A stretch of DNA of 64,000 nucleotides from Farysia itapuensis (taxonomy: Eukaryota > Basidiomycota > Ustilaginomycetes > Ustilaginales > Ustilaginaceae): the NCBI GenBank assembly GCA_023212645.1, contig JALBYC010000007.1, positions 248,001 through 312,000 of the forward strand, written 5' to 3'. The notes under the pieces were generated by a model. It was not told where the DNA came from and ran no database searches. It was given only the letters and a program-made list of their open reading frames with translations. How positions within the stretch are numbered: the first letter of the stretch is position 1; each line of letters starts with the position of its first letter. Below, piece after piece: positions 39,901 through 52,189 of this stretch. A program made the translations under genes and the position numbers.

Positions 39901-42900
39901 GAGAAGAACCTGAGTAGGACGGGTGTCAAAGCTGCGGGCAGCCTTCTCGATCTTGATGGCACCCAAAAGTCGGATCATGTTGGTCAGCATGAGACGATGG
40001 GCCAATTCGGACTTGTCGTCAATGCCGTCAATCTCTCGGCCGTTCTCGGAGATAGCTGCGAAAGGCACGACGAAGTCGAGGTCGAGATCCAGAGTGCCGT
40101 AAATGTACTTGACCAAGTTGTCGACATCTTGCTTTGACGCCTGGTTGAAGGGTACGACAGTCAAAGTGGAACCACGAGAACCAACCTCCTGATAGATTCG
40201 CTGGTAGTACTCGACAACGCTTCGGCTGTAGCTCGAAGTAGTAATCACCACGCGGGCACCTCCAGCGAGCAGGCCCTTGACAACTTCAACACCAATAGAA
40301 GCTTTACCAACACCGGTGAGAAGTGCGTTCTTGCCCTTGAAAGTGACACCCTGAGTAGCCATCTCGCTGAGAATGTCCAGGTAAACTGAAGTGAGCTTTC
40401 GGCTGAGCTGCCATTGACCAGCAACTTTTCTTTTGACGTGCAGGAAGGGAGTGCGGTCTTCTGGCTGAGGAGCATCGTTCACCTGAGGTCGTTGGGTGTT
40501 GGAGCTGGATCGGCGGCCTCGGGGAGTTTGTCGGACGGGGGTGCGGGCTTGTCGTGCTGGGCCGAGCGATCGCACAACTTCGCCGTACAAGCTCTTGATG
40601 GTGGCTTTGCTGAGCTTGCTGACAGAGGCCTCGTTGCGGATCAGGGTCCACAGCTTTGCAACGTTCTCCTGAGCTTTGTCGAGGTTGACTTGGGAACCAG
40701 CTCCAAGAAGTCGGCTACCAGCGGCCATCTCTTTCACGTATGCCTCTAGCTTGCGAACGCCTGCGCGTCGGACTTCGGAGTAAACCACGTTGCCTCGAGC
40801 GTCAATCTCGGTCTGAGGCGCAGTGGGGGCGTGAACTTCCTTGTACGTGGCGCTTTCCGAGCACGCTTCGCGACAATTGTCGATCAGGAGCTGTCCGTAT
40901 TCCTTGGCAAGGGCGTGCGTCGGTCCGTGCTCAGGCTTGATCTGGTCAATGTGGAACTGCATGTATCGCAGCAGACTGGGATCAGCTCGATTCATGAGTG
41001 TAATGCATCGTGCAGTAATCTCTCGGTCGACGGTGGTCAAACGGCCGTAGATGATGTCGTACAGCAAAGTCATAGCGTCTTGACGAGCCCAATTCCAATA
41101 AGAGCTGAAGTGTCGCACCTTCTTGTCCGTGAACTTGGGCATGATACCGTTGGTGTACATGTCTCCATGCTCGGCTGTAATAGCATCCAGCTGAGCTTGA
41201 GCAGCACCGAGCTCAGCCTTGGTGCTTTCAGCCAGACGACCGCTAGCTCGGCCATCCATGTTCAGGTATCGTTCGAGTACTTGAATCTGTCGACGGACAT
41301 GTTCGTCTTGCTGAGCCTTCAGCTTGTCGAGCTCTTCACTGCTGATGGTAGCTCCTCCGCCTCCGCCACCACCTCCGCCAGCGCTGGCTTGGCTAAGGTT
41401 GATCCCGGCTTGCGATGCGTAGACCTGCACGACCGAGTCGAGCCAAGCTTTGGCCTCGGGCTCGGAGCCAAGTCGCTTGGCGGGCTCCATGGTGATAGCG
41501 ACCAGCATAGCAGCGTCCGTGCGTCCAGGACCAAGACCCCAAGCTTTCTGCATGTGAGACTTGACTGAGGAAAGATTGAAGCCACCGGGCAGTTTGCCTC
41601 CGACAGTTCGAGTAATAAGACCAGAGGTTGTCTTGCCGAGCGAGCCACTGTAGCCAGCCTGGAGTGCGCTGCCAAGTTCTTCGAGTGGCAGTTCTTCACC
41701 GCGCTCGGGCAGACTGCCGAACTCTGCCAAGAGATCAGAGACAAGCTCGTTGCTGAGAACTGACTTTCCTCCAACGGAATCCTTGATCGACTTCGATAGC
41801 GGTACTTCGGAGATGTTCTTCTTGAGTTTCTGTGCCAGGATAGCTCTGACAGTGTCCACAGCCTTGAGAGGCTCATCTGGAACGTCGGCAGCAGCAGCCC
41901 CACCGGACGGAGCGGCAGGTGCAGCAACGGGGGCAGGTGCAGCCGCGACAGGTGCAGCAGCTACGGGTGCAGCCTCAACGGGTGCGGCAACATCACCTTC
42001 TTCATCAGCGAACGAGTAGTACAGAGACTCCCGATCCTTGCTCGAGCAGTACATGACTCGCTTTCGACCTTGGGCGAGGTCAATAGCCGAGTACTTAAGG
42101 CTTTGAGTACGCGTTGCCATGCCAACAAGTGTAGGGCTGGGGCCAAACTCGACGAGCCTCTCGAAGTTGTAGGTCGTAAACATGATGTCTTGTGTCTCGA
42201 TCCAGCGAACGGGCGAGGCAAACTGGTAAGCGAGGAGCTCGACGACGAGAGTGGCCGTCAATCGCTGCACCTTGTCGGGCGACTCCCATTCATCTCTCTC
42301 CCAGTTCTTCAAGACCTTGTCGAGTCGGGGTGAATCGGTCTCGGCAAAGATAAGCTCGGCGTAGGCTTTGGTGAGCTCGAAGGGAGCAGCAACCAAATTG
42401 GGAATGTATCGACCGACCAGGAGCTGAGGTCGAATTGCATCCACGTTGATTCGCTTGGAAAGATAAGCTCGGAAGGGAGCAACGCCGCCAGTCAGGTAGC
42501 GCGAATGGAAAGGCACATCGATACCTGGAAGAGGAATGGTTGCAAATCCTCGTTTGAGCTCGATACGGCCCTTCTTCTCCTCCTCAAGAGCAGCGGAAAG
42601 AACCTCGCGCACGATCTCGGCGAGTTTCTCTCGCACCTCCTCGATGGGCATGATTTCACCGAGCTTCTTGAGGTCGATCTTCTGCACCTTAATGAAGTTG
42701 AGCACGTTGCCAAGGGTCATAAGGGCAACAAGATCACCAGCGGTGACGTATTGCTGACCAGCTACATTGTGGTTGACAATCTGGAGAAGACGGCCAGACT
42801 CTTTGCTGATGGAATCTACGATTTCGGCAAGCGCTTGACCAGCGAAGGAGGGGTTGTCACCAACGATTCGAAGAGGGTTGCAGGCCATCATAGCGTAGTT

Positions 42901-45900
42901 GGAAGCACCAGTAACAGGGTCACGTTGAACGCAATTCTGCATCGAAAGACCTCTGTAGAAGACGACATCGCAAAGCGACTTCACCTCGAGCACACTTGCG
43001 ACGGCGGCCAAAGAAGCGTACTCTCCGAGTGAGTGACCAGCGAAAGCGGCATCAGGAGTGATCAGACCTCGTTGCTTCATGTCCCGGAAGGCACTGAGCT
43101 CGACAAGCACAAGAGCGATCTGCGCGAACTGCGTGGCGAACAAAAGACCCTTGGGCGACTGGAAAGTGTAGCTCTGGCTCGACTGGGTAATCTCTGGGAA
43201 GAGAGGTAGCGTGACAGTGTTGCCGTTAGCATCGGTGGACTCGTAGGTCATGGACATGTATCGCTCTCGGATTGTGTGACCGCGTACACCACCAAAGTGG
43301 ATGGTTTTTGTCAAAGGGTTCTGGTTGATGATCTCGAGGATACTGAAGCCCATGGTGCTGCGAAGATGGCCGTCGGCTTCGTCCCAAAGTGCCTTAGCAG
43401 TGACACTGGAATTGTAGAGGTCCATACCCATGCCTTGTTCCTGCGAGCCTTGGCCGGTAAAGACGTATACAGTTGCAGGCTGCTTGATCTCGGCTTGACC
43501 GTCGATGACTTTGTCGCCATTCTGATTGAAAGTCTCTACCTTGATGACCTTGTTGCCGTTGCTCATAGCAACGTGTCGAAGCTTGACAGTGAGCTCGTCG
43601 CCGGGCAGAACCATGCCGACGAATGTGGCGTCGAAGGACAGGCAGCGATCGGGGTAGCCTTCTGCTGCAACCACTTCGACATACTTGCGCGAAGCAGCGC
43701 TGGAGAAAAGACCGTGGGTGATCGTACCGGGCAACGAAGCGAAGGAAGAGAAGTAAGGGTTGATGTGAATGGGATTGAAGTCACCCGAGACCTTGGAGTA
43801 TGGCTCGTTAGTGGCAGGAGCAATGAACGTGGTAGAGACATCAGACGCATCGAGAGTATAGCCAGTCTCGAGAGGGGCGATGCCTCCAGTGGAAACACCA
43901 CCAGATCGCTTGATGTACTCGGCGACCGGGTTGCCGTAGCTGATGGTGTCTGCAACGTACTCAATCTCGCCGACTTTGATCAGATCATCCTTGTAGTCTC
44001 TGACGTAGGCACCGCCAGATACCTCGACATCCGAGTAGGCACTGCTGTCTCGGAATTTGAGAACGTTGTCAATCTGGAAGTGCAACGTCGTGCCGGACGC
44101 CAGTGGCTGAGGAGCAATCCAGTCGAACCACTCTTTTGCCAAGAGGACGGTAGCATCGGCCTTGGTCTTGATGTCCATGGTAAAGTTGCTGTGCGAGTGC
44201 TCAAAGCAGGTGTTGAAGTCGGTGAATCGGCCTCGGAAGAAGAAGCTCGACACGACAGAGATAGCAGGGACAAAATTGCCGCTAGCATCCTTTCGCAAAA
44301 CCGTGCCAGTGACGCTGACGGATTTGCCGGTGTCGGAGATCTTGATGCTGCTGGCATGAGCCTTTGCACTGCAGATGTCACCAGCCTGAAGAGGTCGAGC
44401 ATCGTTGACAACCTTGAAGGAGTTGCTCAAGTGAACAAGACTCAGGAGGTCAGCATCGCAACTAGCCATGAGAGCCTGCATGATAGCTTCCCAGCCGGCT
44501 ACGATGGCAAAGTCCATCGGAGCTTGGCCCTTCGTGAACACTTCGCCCCTGTTCTCTACGATGTGACAGAACTTGCGAATCGCAGCCTCGTCCAGAGACT
44601 TGACGGGACTCTCAAACTCCTTGGCGGAAGCAAGCTGAGCCGACGCTGGCATATCGGCGTGGAACCACAGCTGCCAGTAGAACTGCTTGATGCGATCATT
44701 TCGTCCGTCCATGACCTCGTGAATGGAGGCAAATGGCTGATCTGGTCGGTAGGTGAAGTAGAAGTGAAGAGGCACAGATTCGCCTAGTCGCTCTTCGAAG
44801 AGAGTCACCTGGATCTGCGGCGAGTCAGTCGACTTGGTGATCTCAATCGCCTTGAACGAGTCGTCGTGACGTCCATACGATCGAGCAGCTCCGTATAGGG
44901 TGACGCTGGTAGCTTCGCCGTCGGTTCCGTAAACGATCTTGGCGGTTTGGTTCTGCCTGGGAGCAAGCATTCGCAACATCGGGTTGTCAGCATAGTTCTT
45001 GCCCTGAACGACGCTCACGTTGCGGAGCAAAGCCCGGAGCCAACTCGTTTGGCTGCCGGCAAGAATTTCGAGCCACTCTTTGGTATCCGGGAGGAGACTT
45101 CCAATCTTGAAGACTTTCTCATTGCCGTTGGCGGAGAGAGAGACACCGGACTTGGAAAGGACCTCGGACTCGGTGATGGGAAGCACGTCGCTCGAGATGT
45201 AGTCAGCGAGGGGGACTTTGCTCTCGTCGTTGTCGTAGTATTTGGCCAATACTCGGGCAACAAGTTCCTTTTCAATGTCGCCGAGCATCTCGCCAGCAGG
45301 AACATTGGCTTTCTTGCAGTGCTGGACAGCGACTGATCCTTGCAGGATAATTACCTTCTGGGGATCTTGATCAAGCACAGCATCGAGGTCTTCGGATTGC
45401 CAGAGAGAGTCCTTCTTGAACAGAGTCTGGAAGCCATCACCAAGCTCAGGAATGAATGGTACTGGCTTCTGACCGCGTCGCTGGCAAATACTGAGGAAGT
45501 AGCCAACGTCTTCGGCAGCGAGTCTGATCTCCTTTGCGCCTGTGTATTCAGCAAAGAAAGTTTCGACAAAAGCGGCCGGGTTCTTGTCGAGGATTGAATA
45601 GCTCTGGAGAAGGGACTCCTTCTTCCCGGCGGTTTCAATGCCAGCGAAACGCTCTTCGACTCGTCGACACCAATCTCCGAAGAGGTTCTTGAGAGAAGGG
45701 TCAATCCATCGACTTTGATGGCTGACGAATAGGAGCTTGAGCATTCGTCGGGTGACTTCGTCGTAAGTCATATCTGCTACGTTCATGAGAGCAGTTCCGT
45801 CAAGCTTGGCAGGGAACCATGGCTTCTGGAAGTCCTTGTTGAGTCGCTCAATCAGCCAACTCTTCTTCTCTGACAGCCAGACGCGCTGCTTCTCCCGAGG

Positions 45901-48900
45901 CAGCGAAAAGAGCTGGTCGTCAAGCTGTCGCCAAAGGGCGGCACCGCGATTGTGGACGTAGCTGATACTCTCACCAAGCTCAGAGTTGCAGGTGATGGTG
46001 CCGCCGGCGCCCTTGCCATAGGTGTCCTGCCACTTGTCATCGCCGCAACCAGGAGTGTCGACGAGGAGCTGTTTAACAGCATCAGCAGTCTCGGCTTCTT
46101 TGGCAATAAGCATCCACGATGCGAAGAGGAAAGCGGAGAAGGGCATAGGAGCGTAGCCGAGCTTGACCGACCATTCACCAGTAAGGTAAGGCCAGACACC
46201 CTCTGCATCACCAAATCCAGAGCCACCAACAAGGATCAGGTTTTTGTGCTTGCGCAGGGATCCATAGGTCTGGATAATAGGCTGGTGGAAGTCCTCGGTA
46301 GAGTGATGGCCACCTGCACGACCACCAGTCCACTGGCAGATGATCTTGAAGTCAGGGTTGGCGGCAGCAATGGCGGCTACGGATCGAAGACCGTCCGCGG
46401 TACCAGGCTTGAAACCGACATACTCGATACCAGCTGCCTTGAGGCCGTCAATGATATCCTTGGCCTTCTCGGTCGAGGGAATTCCGGCAGCAATAGTAAA
46501 ACCCTTGCAAGGGAATCCTTCCCGTCGCATCTGACCCCAGAGAGGGTACTGCCATCCGAATCGTCGCTGGTCAATGAAAAGACCGTTGAGCTCCAGACCG
46601 TTTCCTGGCTCGAGCTTGGCCAGAATCTCGTTGACCCTCTTTCGGAGGCCGGGCTCACTGTGCAAGCCTCCGCCGGCCAGTTCACAGATGTAGCCGGCGT
46701 TGAGCACAGCGGCGTTTATGTCTGCGCTGACAGTGGTGGGGGTCATGCCTCCAACCATCAGAATGCCTCGACCAGTCGTGCGCGAAAAGGGGGTGTCGAT
46801 CTTGATACCATTCTTGGTCTTGACCAGACGAGGAGACCATGCGTTCTCCCACTGCTCCTCGAAGCGTACAGAGGAGGCACTGTACAGCTCGGAGCTGTGA
46901 GGGTGGGTGCCACTAGGGATCACAACACGAACGCCTCGTCCCTCAAGGTTTCGTGCGGTCAGGCCGCCGATGCCCGACAAGCCACCAGTACCAAAGTCGA
47001 TAAGGTGAGTAGCCGAAGTGGGAAGCTCCGTTGCCTTGGACCAGTAGATGTGCTTGGTGAAGATTTGATCAGCGATGCTCTTGAGGATGTCCGAAGAAGC
47101 ATAAGTAGCCAAGTTCGAGCCGTCCTCGGTGTTCTTCACTGGCACTTTCAGTTCCTCCGCATTCCAAACGGTGGAGCGGCCAGCATAGTCTTCCTTCAGC
47201 ATCTTTTCAGTAGCGCCGGCGAGGTAGGCAGAGTGGTATGGCACGCCAACCGGTAGGAAGTTCATGCGGAACACAGCCTTTCGCTTGTTGTAAGGAATCT
47301 TGCCCTGATCAGCACCGGACTCGGCTCGTACTGCACGGAGACTGCCGACGAGACCAACAAGTGCTTTGGGGAAGCCAGTCACGATGAAGTTGCGAGGACC
47401 ATTGAAGAGCGAGATTGAAACAGCTTGAGCATCGGTCAGATGAGAGTTGGTCTTCTCGATGTGCTTCTGAAGCGCGCTCTGGTTGAGACCCGTGACAGCC
47501 AACATGGGTGTGGGCTCACCCTCGCCGCCTTCCACGGTGTCCTTGACGAGTGCAGGATCAATAGAGAGAGAGGGGAAGAACTCTTGTCCACGCTTGCCGA
47601 TGTGGAAGAGGAGCTCTACGGCCTTGACCACGTTTTGGGTCAAGGTCTCGATGCTGTCAGAAGCTGAGAGGACCACAGCGGACACGATGCCCTGTGAGTG
47701 GCCGGTTGCGCTGTGAATCTGCGATCGGAACTCGGCAGGGGAAAGACCGGCAGCGCGAACGCTAACGAGGAACTGCGTAATCTGAGTAAGACCAATGAGG
47801 GGCAAACTGAGAGGAACGCTAGCCAGGTAGGCGGTAGTCGGCTCGGGAGTGGCGCCAGTGAGCCATCCAAGCACATCCATGCCTTGCACATAGTAGCTTG
47901 CAAAACCCTGAACGACAGCATCCTCGACGAGTCGATCGAGAACAGGCTGCGTAGCCTCCAGCAAAGGCTGGACCAGAGGGCGATAGGTATCAAACAGGTT
48001 GCGAAGCTCCTTGAAGTAAACCTGTACATGCCAAGAACAGGTGTCAGTACGATGCGCTACGGGTCTGCTAATCTGCTCCAAAGTGTGTTGCTTGCATGAT
48101 GGACCTCAGGGTCCACCTCGAGAATTTCGGCTGACTGGTGACGCACTCGCAGTAGGCCCCCAAAAAACGGAAATGCCAAAATTTCGCGAGTAAGAAGGCC
48201 GTGCAGGGCGGGGGGGAAGTAACATTTTTCTGCACGGAATTTTTAGCCGGCAATAGGCGAGGCGGTCCAGCTAGACACGAGATCGAGCAGGTCGACAATG
48301 GCTGGAAATAGTAAACTTACCTCGTTGTTGCCTTGACCGCCAAAGACGGCGTGAATCTGAGCCTTGCCTTGAGTAGACATGCCGAAGAGCTTGGGGGTGG
48401 TCAGAGCGGGTTTGACTTTGCTGACATTCTCGAGCTGCACAAAGGCCTCGTAGAAGCTTCGAAGGATGGGGGTACGGAGATCAGAGTCGAGGGTAGCAAT
48501 TAGGTCGTGGACGCTGTTGTGCTCGGTGAGAATCTCGTTGTGGAAGTGGATCCAACTGTAATGGAGTACGTTGAGCTCGTGCTGGGACGACTTTGCGGAA
48601 ACACGCGAGGCGAGGTATCCAAGGAACTTGGCAGCGAGAGACACCTGGGCTTCGCGAGCGCTCTTGGCGACGTCAGCTTCGTCAAGCTCCTCCTTGACCT
48701 CAAGGATGTCGGCCTGCTCAGGCGAGGCAGCCAGCGATCGCTGAAACTCCTCGCGAAGAACGTCGGCCGCAATCCAGGCGTCAAAGGGGGAGGAAGGTAC
48801 GGGGACTTGAACCTCAAGGCCAGCGGGTGATGCGATGGTCAGAGGTCGGAGAGCTACGCCGTTAGCGCCACTCTGGCTGCTAGTGGCTGAAAGATCGACA

Positions 48901-48938
48901 TAGCTGTCATCAGACGGAGTGCTTTTTGCGACCGACAT
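36973..48938 (-). CDS. Type I fatty acid synthase, single fused chain
   Basis: Exon 1 (48938-48321) and exon 2 (48021-36973) with a 299-nt intron; 3888 aa. Domain order and visible active-site motifs: acetyltransferase (GHSQG, about 313-317); enoyl reductase (GRGILMVGGMTPTT, about 620); dehydratase (GDFNPIHINPYF, about 1623); malonyl/palmitoyl transferase (GHSLGEYASL, about 1868); one acyl carrier domain with pantetheine Ser in GGKSVLSNEL (about 2294); ketoreductase (LLTGVGKASIG, about 2776); ketosynthase with Cys in GACATALQS (about 3393) and GHAKGGAAAW; and phosphopantetheinyl transferase (GIGIDCEKIS, about 3771). Yeast splits these between Fas1 and Fas2; here they form one polypeptide, as in Ustilaginomycetes. 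All sites look intact. An Ala/Pro-rich stretch (about 2215-2245) precedes the ACP, as expected for its flexible tether. It makes long-chain acyl-CoA in the cytosol. Confidence 0.98.
48022..48320 (-). other. 299-nt intron in the FAS gene
   Basis: GTAAGT donor after NNE, TGTACAG acceptor before VYFKEL, CTGAC about 20 nt upstream of the acceptor. Four to five times longer than most introns here. It holds an 8-bp inverted repeat (48199-48206 with 48230-48237, 23-nt loop). Retention would end the protein after about 231 residues. Confidence 0.88.
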
Positions 48939-50541
48939 GATGGGTAACACGGTGCTGGGATGTGTTGTGAAAGAGAGACACGCCACGAAGAAAGCTGGTC
49001 GTCAGACAGCCTAGTTTGATGCGGGTCGAAGAGGGAATCGAGATGTGCTGAAGACTTCGATAGTCAGTCGAAGATAAACAGAACCTTGGTTGAGCCTAGT
49101 CCGTCGTCACTGGTCTGGGCGGTTGTGGTGGTATGAGCAAGAGTCTCTGTAAACAAAGTCGGTCAGAACCTTGTCTGTGCGAGAGAGTCTGGCGTTGGAG
49201 TGGCAAGATGAGAATGGGATAAAGATGAGAAAGAAGCTGGAACGGCCGGAAGAGAGGAAGATAATGACGGCAGCACGCTCACACACACACACGGTCAGGC
49301 GGGCGGGGGCGGGGCAAGTGATTTGGATATTTGACCTTCCCAACAAGCGTCAGTTGAGTTACAGTTGCAATGCATGACAGGTGGAATTCCAACCTTTTTT
49401 TTCCCTTTCGCTCCCATTTGCATTTTTTTTTGGTGACCAATGCGCAAGCATATCCTGTGTCCGTGTTTCGTGCACTGACGCCGCGACGGAGAGCGTCAGA
49501 AGAGCAGCGTCGACAGGCCAAACTTCATCGATATCAAGCTAGATGGGCCACTGCTTGCTTGCGTTTTTGATTAGCGATTGCGTCGGTTTGGAAAAGGAGG
49601 GATAAGCGAGTGGAGCACTCCACTCGTCAAGCCAAAAAGAAGCACGGACCCTGGCGCGTTAAGTCGACGCAATTGGCCATGTCCCGAAGTAGTAGTCGAG
49701 CCCTTGATGGTACTTTGTCACATATTGATCGATCCTGCAGCGCCAGCCAATCTTGTGGCACACACACACGTGTGCAGTCAAAGGCATTTATTGAGACGAT
49801 GGCAGTGCTTCAACACCAACATACAGTATATCCTGAAAGTATCCGCAAGATTCCAGATTCTGCGTGGTTGAACTACTCATTGACATCTTGACAATTGACT
49901 CAGACATTGACAGTCAGTCAACTCTGACACTCGACCTGATCCATACTCTGTTCAGGCTCTGCAAGGGCTTTCGCTTTTTAGCCGGGAATCATGGCGCCGT
50001 TTGGCAGTGAATAGAGAGAAATCCAGGGTCCAGAGAACGGCGAATTTGGATAAATTTGGCGTTGCATGTGTGTCCTCTATCTCCCGGATCTCGCCATGCC
50101 CCAAACTTAGACCGCCAAAATTCGCGTCTGTCCCAAAATTTCCAAGCCGGTTCAAGATTCCGCCGTTCCGCCCGTTCCAAAACCGCCCGATAACGATGCT
50201 ATCGGTTCCGAGCACTGCAGGCGGCCAGATCTGCACATCACTGCCGATGCTTGATAGCGATACGCCCGATGCCTGTAAAGTGGGGACGACCTAGTGGTCT
50301 CATAAAGCCTTTGGTGTGTGCTCAGCCAGCAGCTTTGACAGCTTCGAAAACGCGAGAAAAAGCTGTGAGATTGTTAGGTTGCAGATTTTACGGCCGGAAG
50401 ATGCTTCGGAGCATTTTTCTTCGTGGAAGCCGGGCAAGAAGAAAGGGTAAGGTGCAAAAACTTTACCGAGCGCTAACGTAACACCATCGTATCTGTTCTC
50501 GAGCGCTGCTCTTGTCTCTTGCTCGGTGAACGGTGGCGGAG
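48939..50541. promoter_or_regulatory. Long upstream region between FAS and the LETM1-like gene
   Basis: 1.6 kb, the largest gap in the window. No frame has coding character on either strand. It contains CA/TG microsatellites (49279-49290, 49757-49770), a TGACTCA (49896-49902) within a cluster of TGACA repeats (49880-49936), a homopolymer T run (near 49424-49432) and a loose inverted repeat around CGAATTTGG/CCAAAATTCG (50040-50125). It probably holds the FAS promoter and that of the opposite gene. I see no RNA gene. Confidence 0.5.
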
Positions 50542-51975
50542 ATGCAGACAACACTCAGAATAGCCACTTTGGCTTCTCGGTCATCTACATTGGCAGTGGC
50601 AAGACCAAGAGCCAGCTCATCTAGGCTTTTCTTGTGTACAGATACTCCAACATCGGCATTACGGCAACAGCATCAATGCTTTCAGTCGCGGCGGACAATT
50701 CATCAAACAAGCATGCTCTTGAAAGCAAAGCAGATCAAAAAGCCTCAGCAACCTGGCCCTGCAGCGACATCACGTCAAAATAAGGCTCAACACCAAGAAC
50801 CTGCTATGAGCAGGACGAATGAGCCGTCGGCAAGTTCAGCCAAAGTCAAGACGGCCACACCGACACCAGCGAAAGGTCAACAATCGCGTATCCCTAATGC
50901 ATCCACACAACAGCCAGTGACAATTTCCCCACAAGCGTCAGCGACAGTTTCGACATCAAATAGCTCTGAAGCGCCCGCCAATTCGACGCAATTGACGTCG
51001 CCATCAGAATCAAAGACAGAGGTGGAAACCAAGACCTTGACGGAAAAAGTCAAAGGTCTCTGGGCCACAGCCAAGTATCTGTTCAAGTTCTACTTTGCCG
51101 GCGTAAAGCAGATCTGGGCCAACCGCAAGTTGGTCAAAGCAATACAAGAGCGAATTGCCAATGGCGGCGAGCTACAGAGCAGAGACGAATTTCAGCTGCT
51201 GCGTACACACAAGGCTGACATGAAGAAGCTACCGCTCTTCCTCTTCATTCTGCTAATTCTGGAAGAGGCATTGCCACTGGTCGTCATTTGGGCACCTTCG
51301 CTGCTCCCATCGACGTGCGTCTTGCCGAGTCAGCTTCTCAAGATCCGCATGAGCACCGAAGTCAAGCGCGCAGAGGCATGTCAGAAACTGCGAGATTCGG
51401 AGAATGTTCAATCTCTGCTGCCCGTGATCGACACAGAGCCAAATGCACAAGCTCTCACATCAACACATCGGGACAACGCAGCGGCGGACGTGCTCTCAAA
51501 GCTGTCCCGCGAAGAGCTTCCGTTACTCGCAAAGATGTATTCGTTGGCCACTTGGGGTGGCGCGAGCATCGTTCGCCGCCGGCTTGATACGCATCTAGCC
51601 TACCTACGTGAAGACGACAAATGGATCGCGGCCAACATGCCCGAAGGCGTCGACAATCTAGCCAAAGCGTGCAGCGAACGAGGCTTACAATCCACAGACG
51701 TGGAAACGAAAGAGTTGACCAAGTCGTTGCGCGAATGGGCGCAATACACCACAGTCGTAGAAGCAACAAAGTCAGTCTCCAACTCGTCTATGGCCCTACT
51801 ATCCGTGCAAATGTACAGAGCCACATCCTTGCAAGACGTCAAGAGCTCACTAGAAGCCGAAAAGAAAAGAGGCCTGCTCGCCAAGACCAAAGATGTCGTC
51901 AACGAGGTCGTCGAAGAGGAGAAAAAGGTGCTCAGCCAAGAAGAGGCTAAGAAACGAACCAGCTCCTCGCAATGA
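50542..51975 (+). CDS. LETM1-domain mitochondrial inner-membrane protein
   Basis: 477 aa. The N-terminus MQTTLRIATLASRSSTLAVA is a basic, Ser/Ala-rich mitochondrial presequence. Residues 40-160 are low-complexity. The LETM1 domain begins near 165 (EKVKGLWATAKYLFKFYFAG then VKQIWANRKL), includes the conserved RDEFQLLRTHKADMKKLPLF segment leading into a membrane helix (FLFILLILEEALPLVVIWAP, about 233-255), and the following LPSTCVLPSQLLK with ELPLLAKMYSLA. Yeast Mdm38/Ylh47 of this family bind mitochondrial ribosomes and affect ion exchange across the inner membrane. The C-terminal coiled coil and EF-hand of full LETM1 are missing, so it is closer to the short LETMD1/Ylh47-type proteins. Confidence 0.9.
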   Translation: MQTTLRIATLASRSSTLAVARPRASSSRLFLCTDTPTSALRQQHQCFQSRRTIHQTSMLLKAKQIKKPQQPGPAATSRQNKAQHQEPAMSRTNEPSASSAKVKTATPTPAKGQQSRIPNASTQQPVTISPQASATVSTSNSSEAPANSTQLTSPSESKTEVETKTLTEKVKGLWATAKYLFKFYFAGVKQIWANRKLVKAIQERIANGGELQSRDEFQLLRTHKADMKKLPLFLFILLILEEALPLVVIWAPSLLPSTCVLPSQLLKIRMSTEVKRAEACQKLRDSENVQSLLPVIDTEPNAQALTSTHRDNAAADVLSKLSREELPLLAKMYSLATWGGASIVRRRLDTHLAYLREDDKWIAANMPEGVDNLAKACSERGLQSTDVETKELTKSLREWAQYTTVVEATKSVSNSSMALLSVQMYRATSLQDVKSSLEAEKKRGLLAKTKDVVNEVVEEEKKVLSQEEAKKRTSSSQ

Positions 51976-52189
51976 TGCACTGTCAAGATCTGCTAATTCC
52001 AATATGCATCGCACGTCCTCATACCAACACCATTCACCAACAGCAATCAAGAGAGAGATTAGCTAAATTGATTTACGAAAGACTGCGAGACCAGAGAGGT
52101 GGAATGAGGATGCTAGAGAATGCGATAGTACAATTGAAGGCGACGGGAAAAGATCTGCAGAACGAGGCCGAGATGCCAGAGTGGTGTGA

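Noticed and set aside
43276..44787. 503-aa open frame opposite to the FAS gene
   Set aside because: It is antisense to intact FAS sequence and has no ATG-based family match. Codon bias of the sense gene leaves the reverse frame open.
45952..47256. 434-aa open frame opposite to the FAS enoyl reductase part
   Set aside because: Same reason: antisense by-product of biased codons, no recognisable domain.
49578..49891. Overlapping 93-97 aa frames in the FAS upstream gap
   Set aside because: Short, low-information sequences without family features; probably chance.
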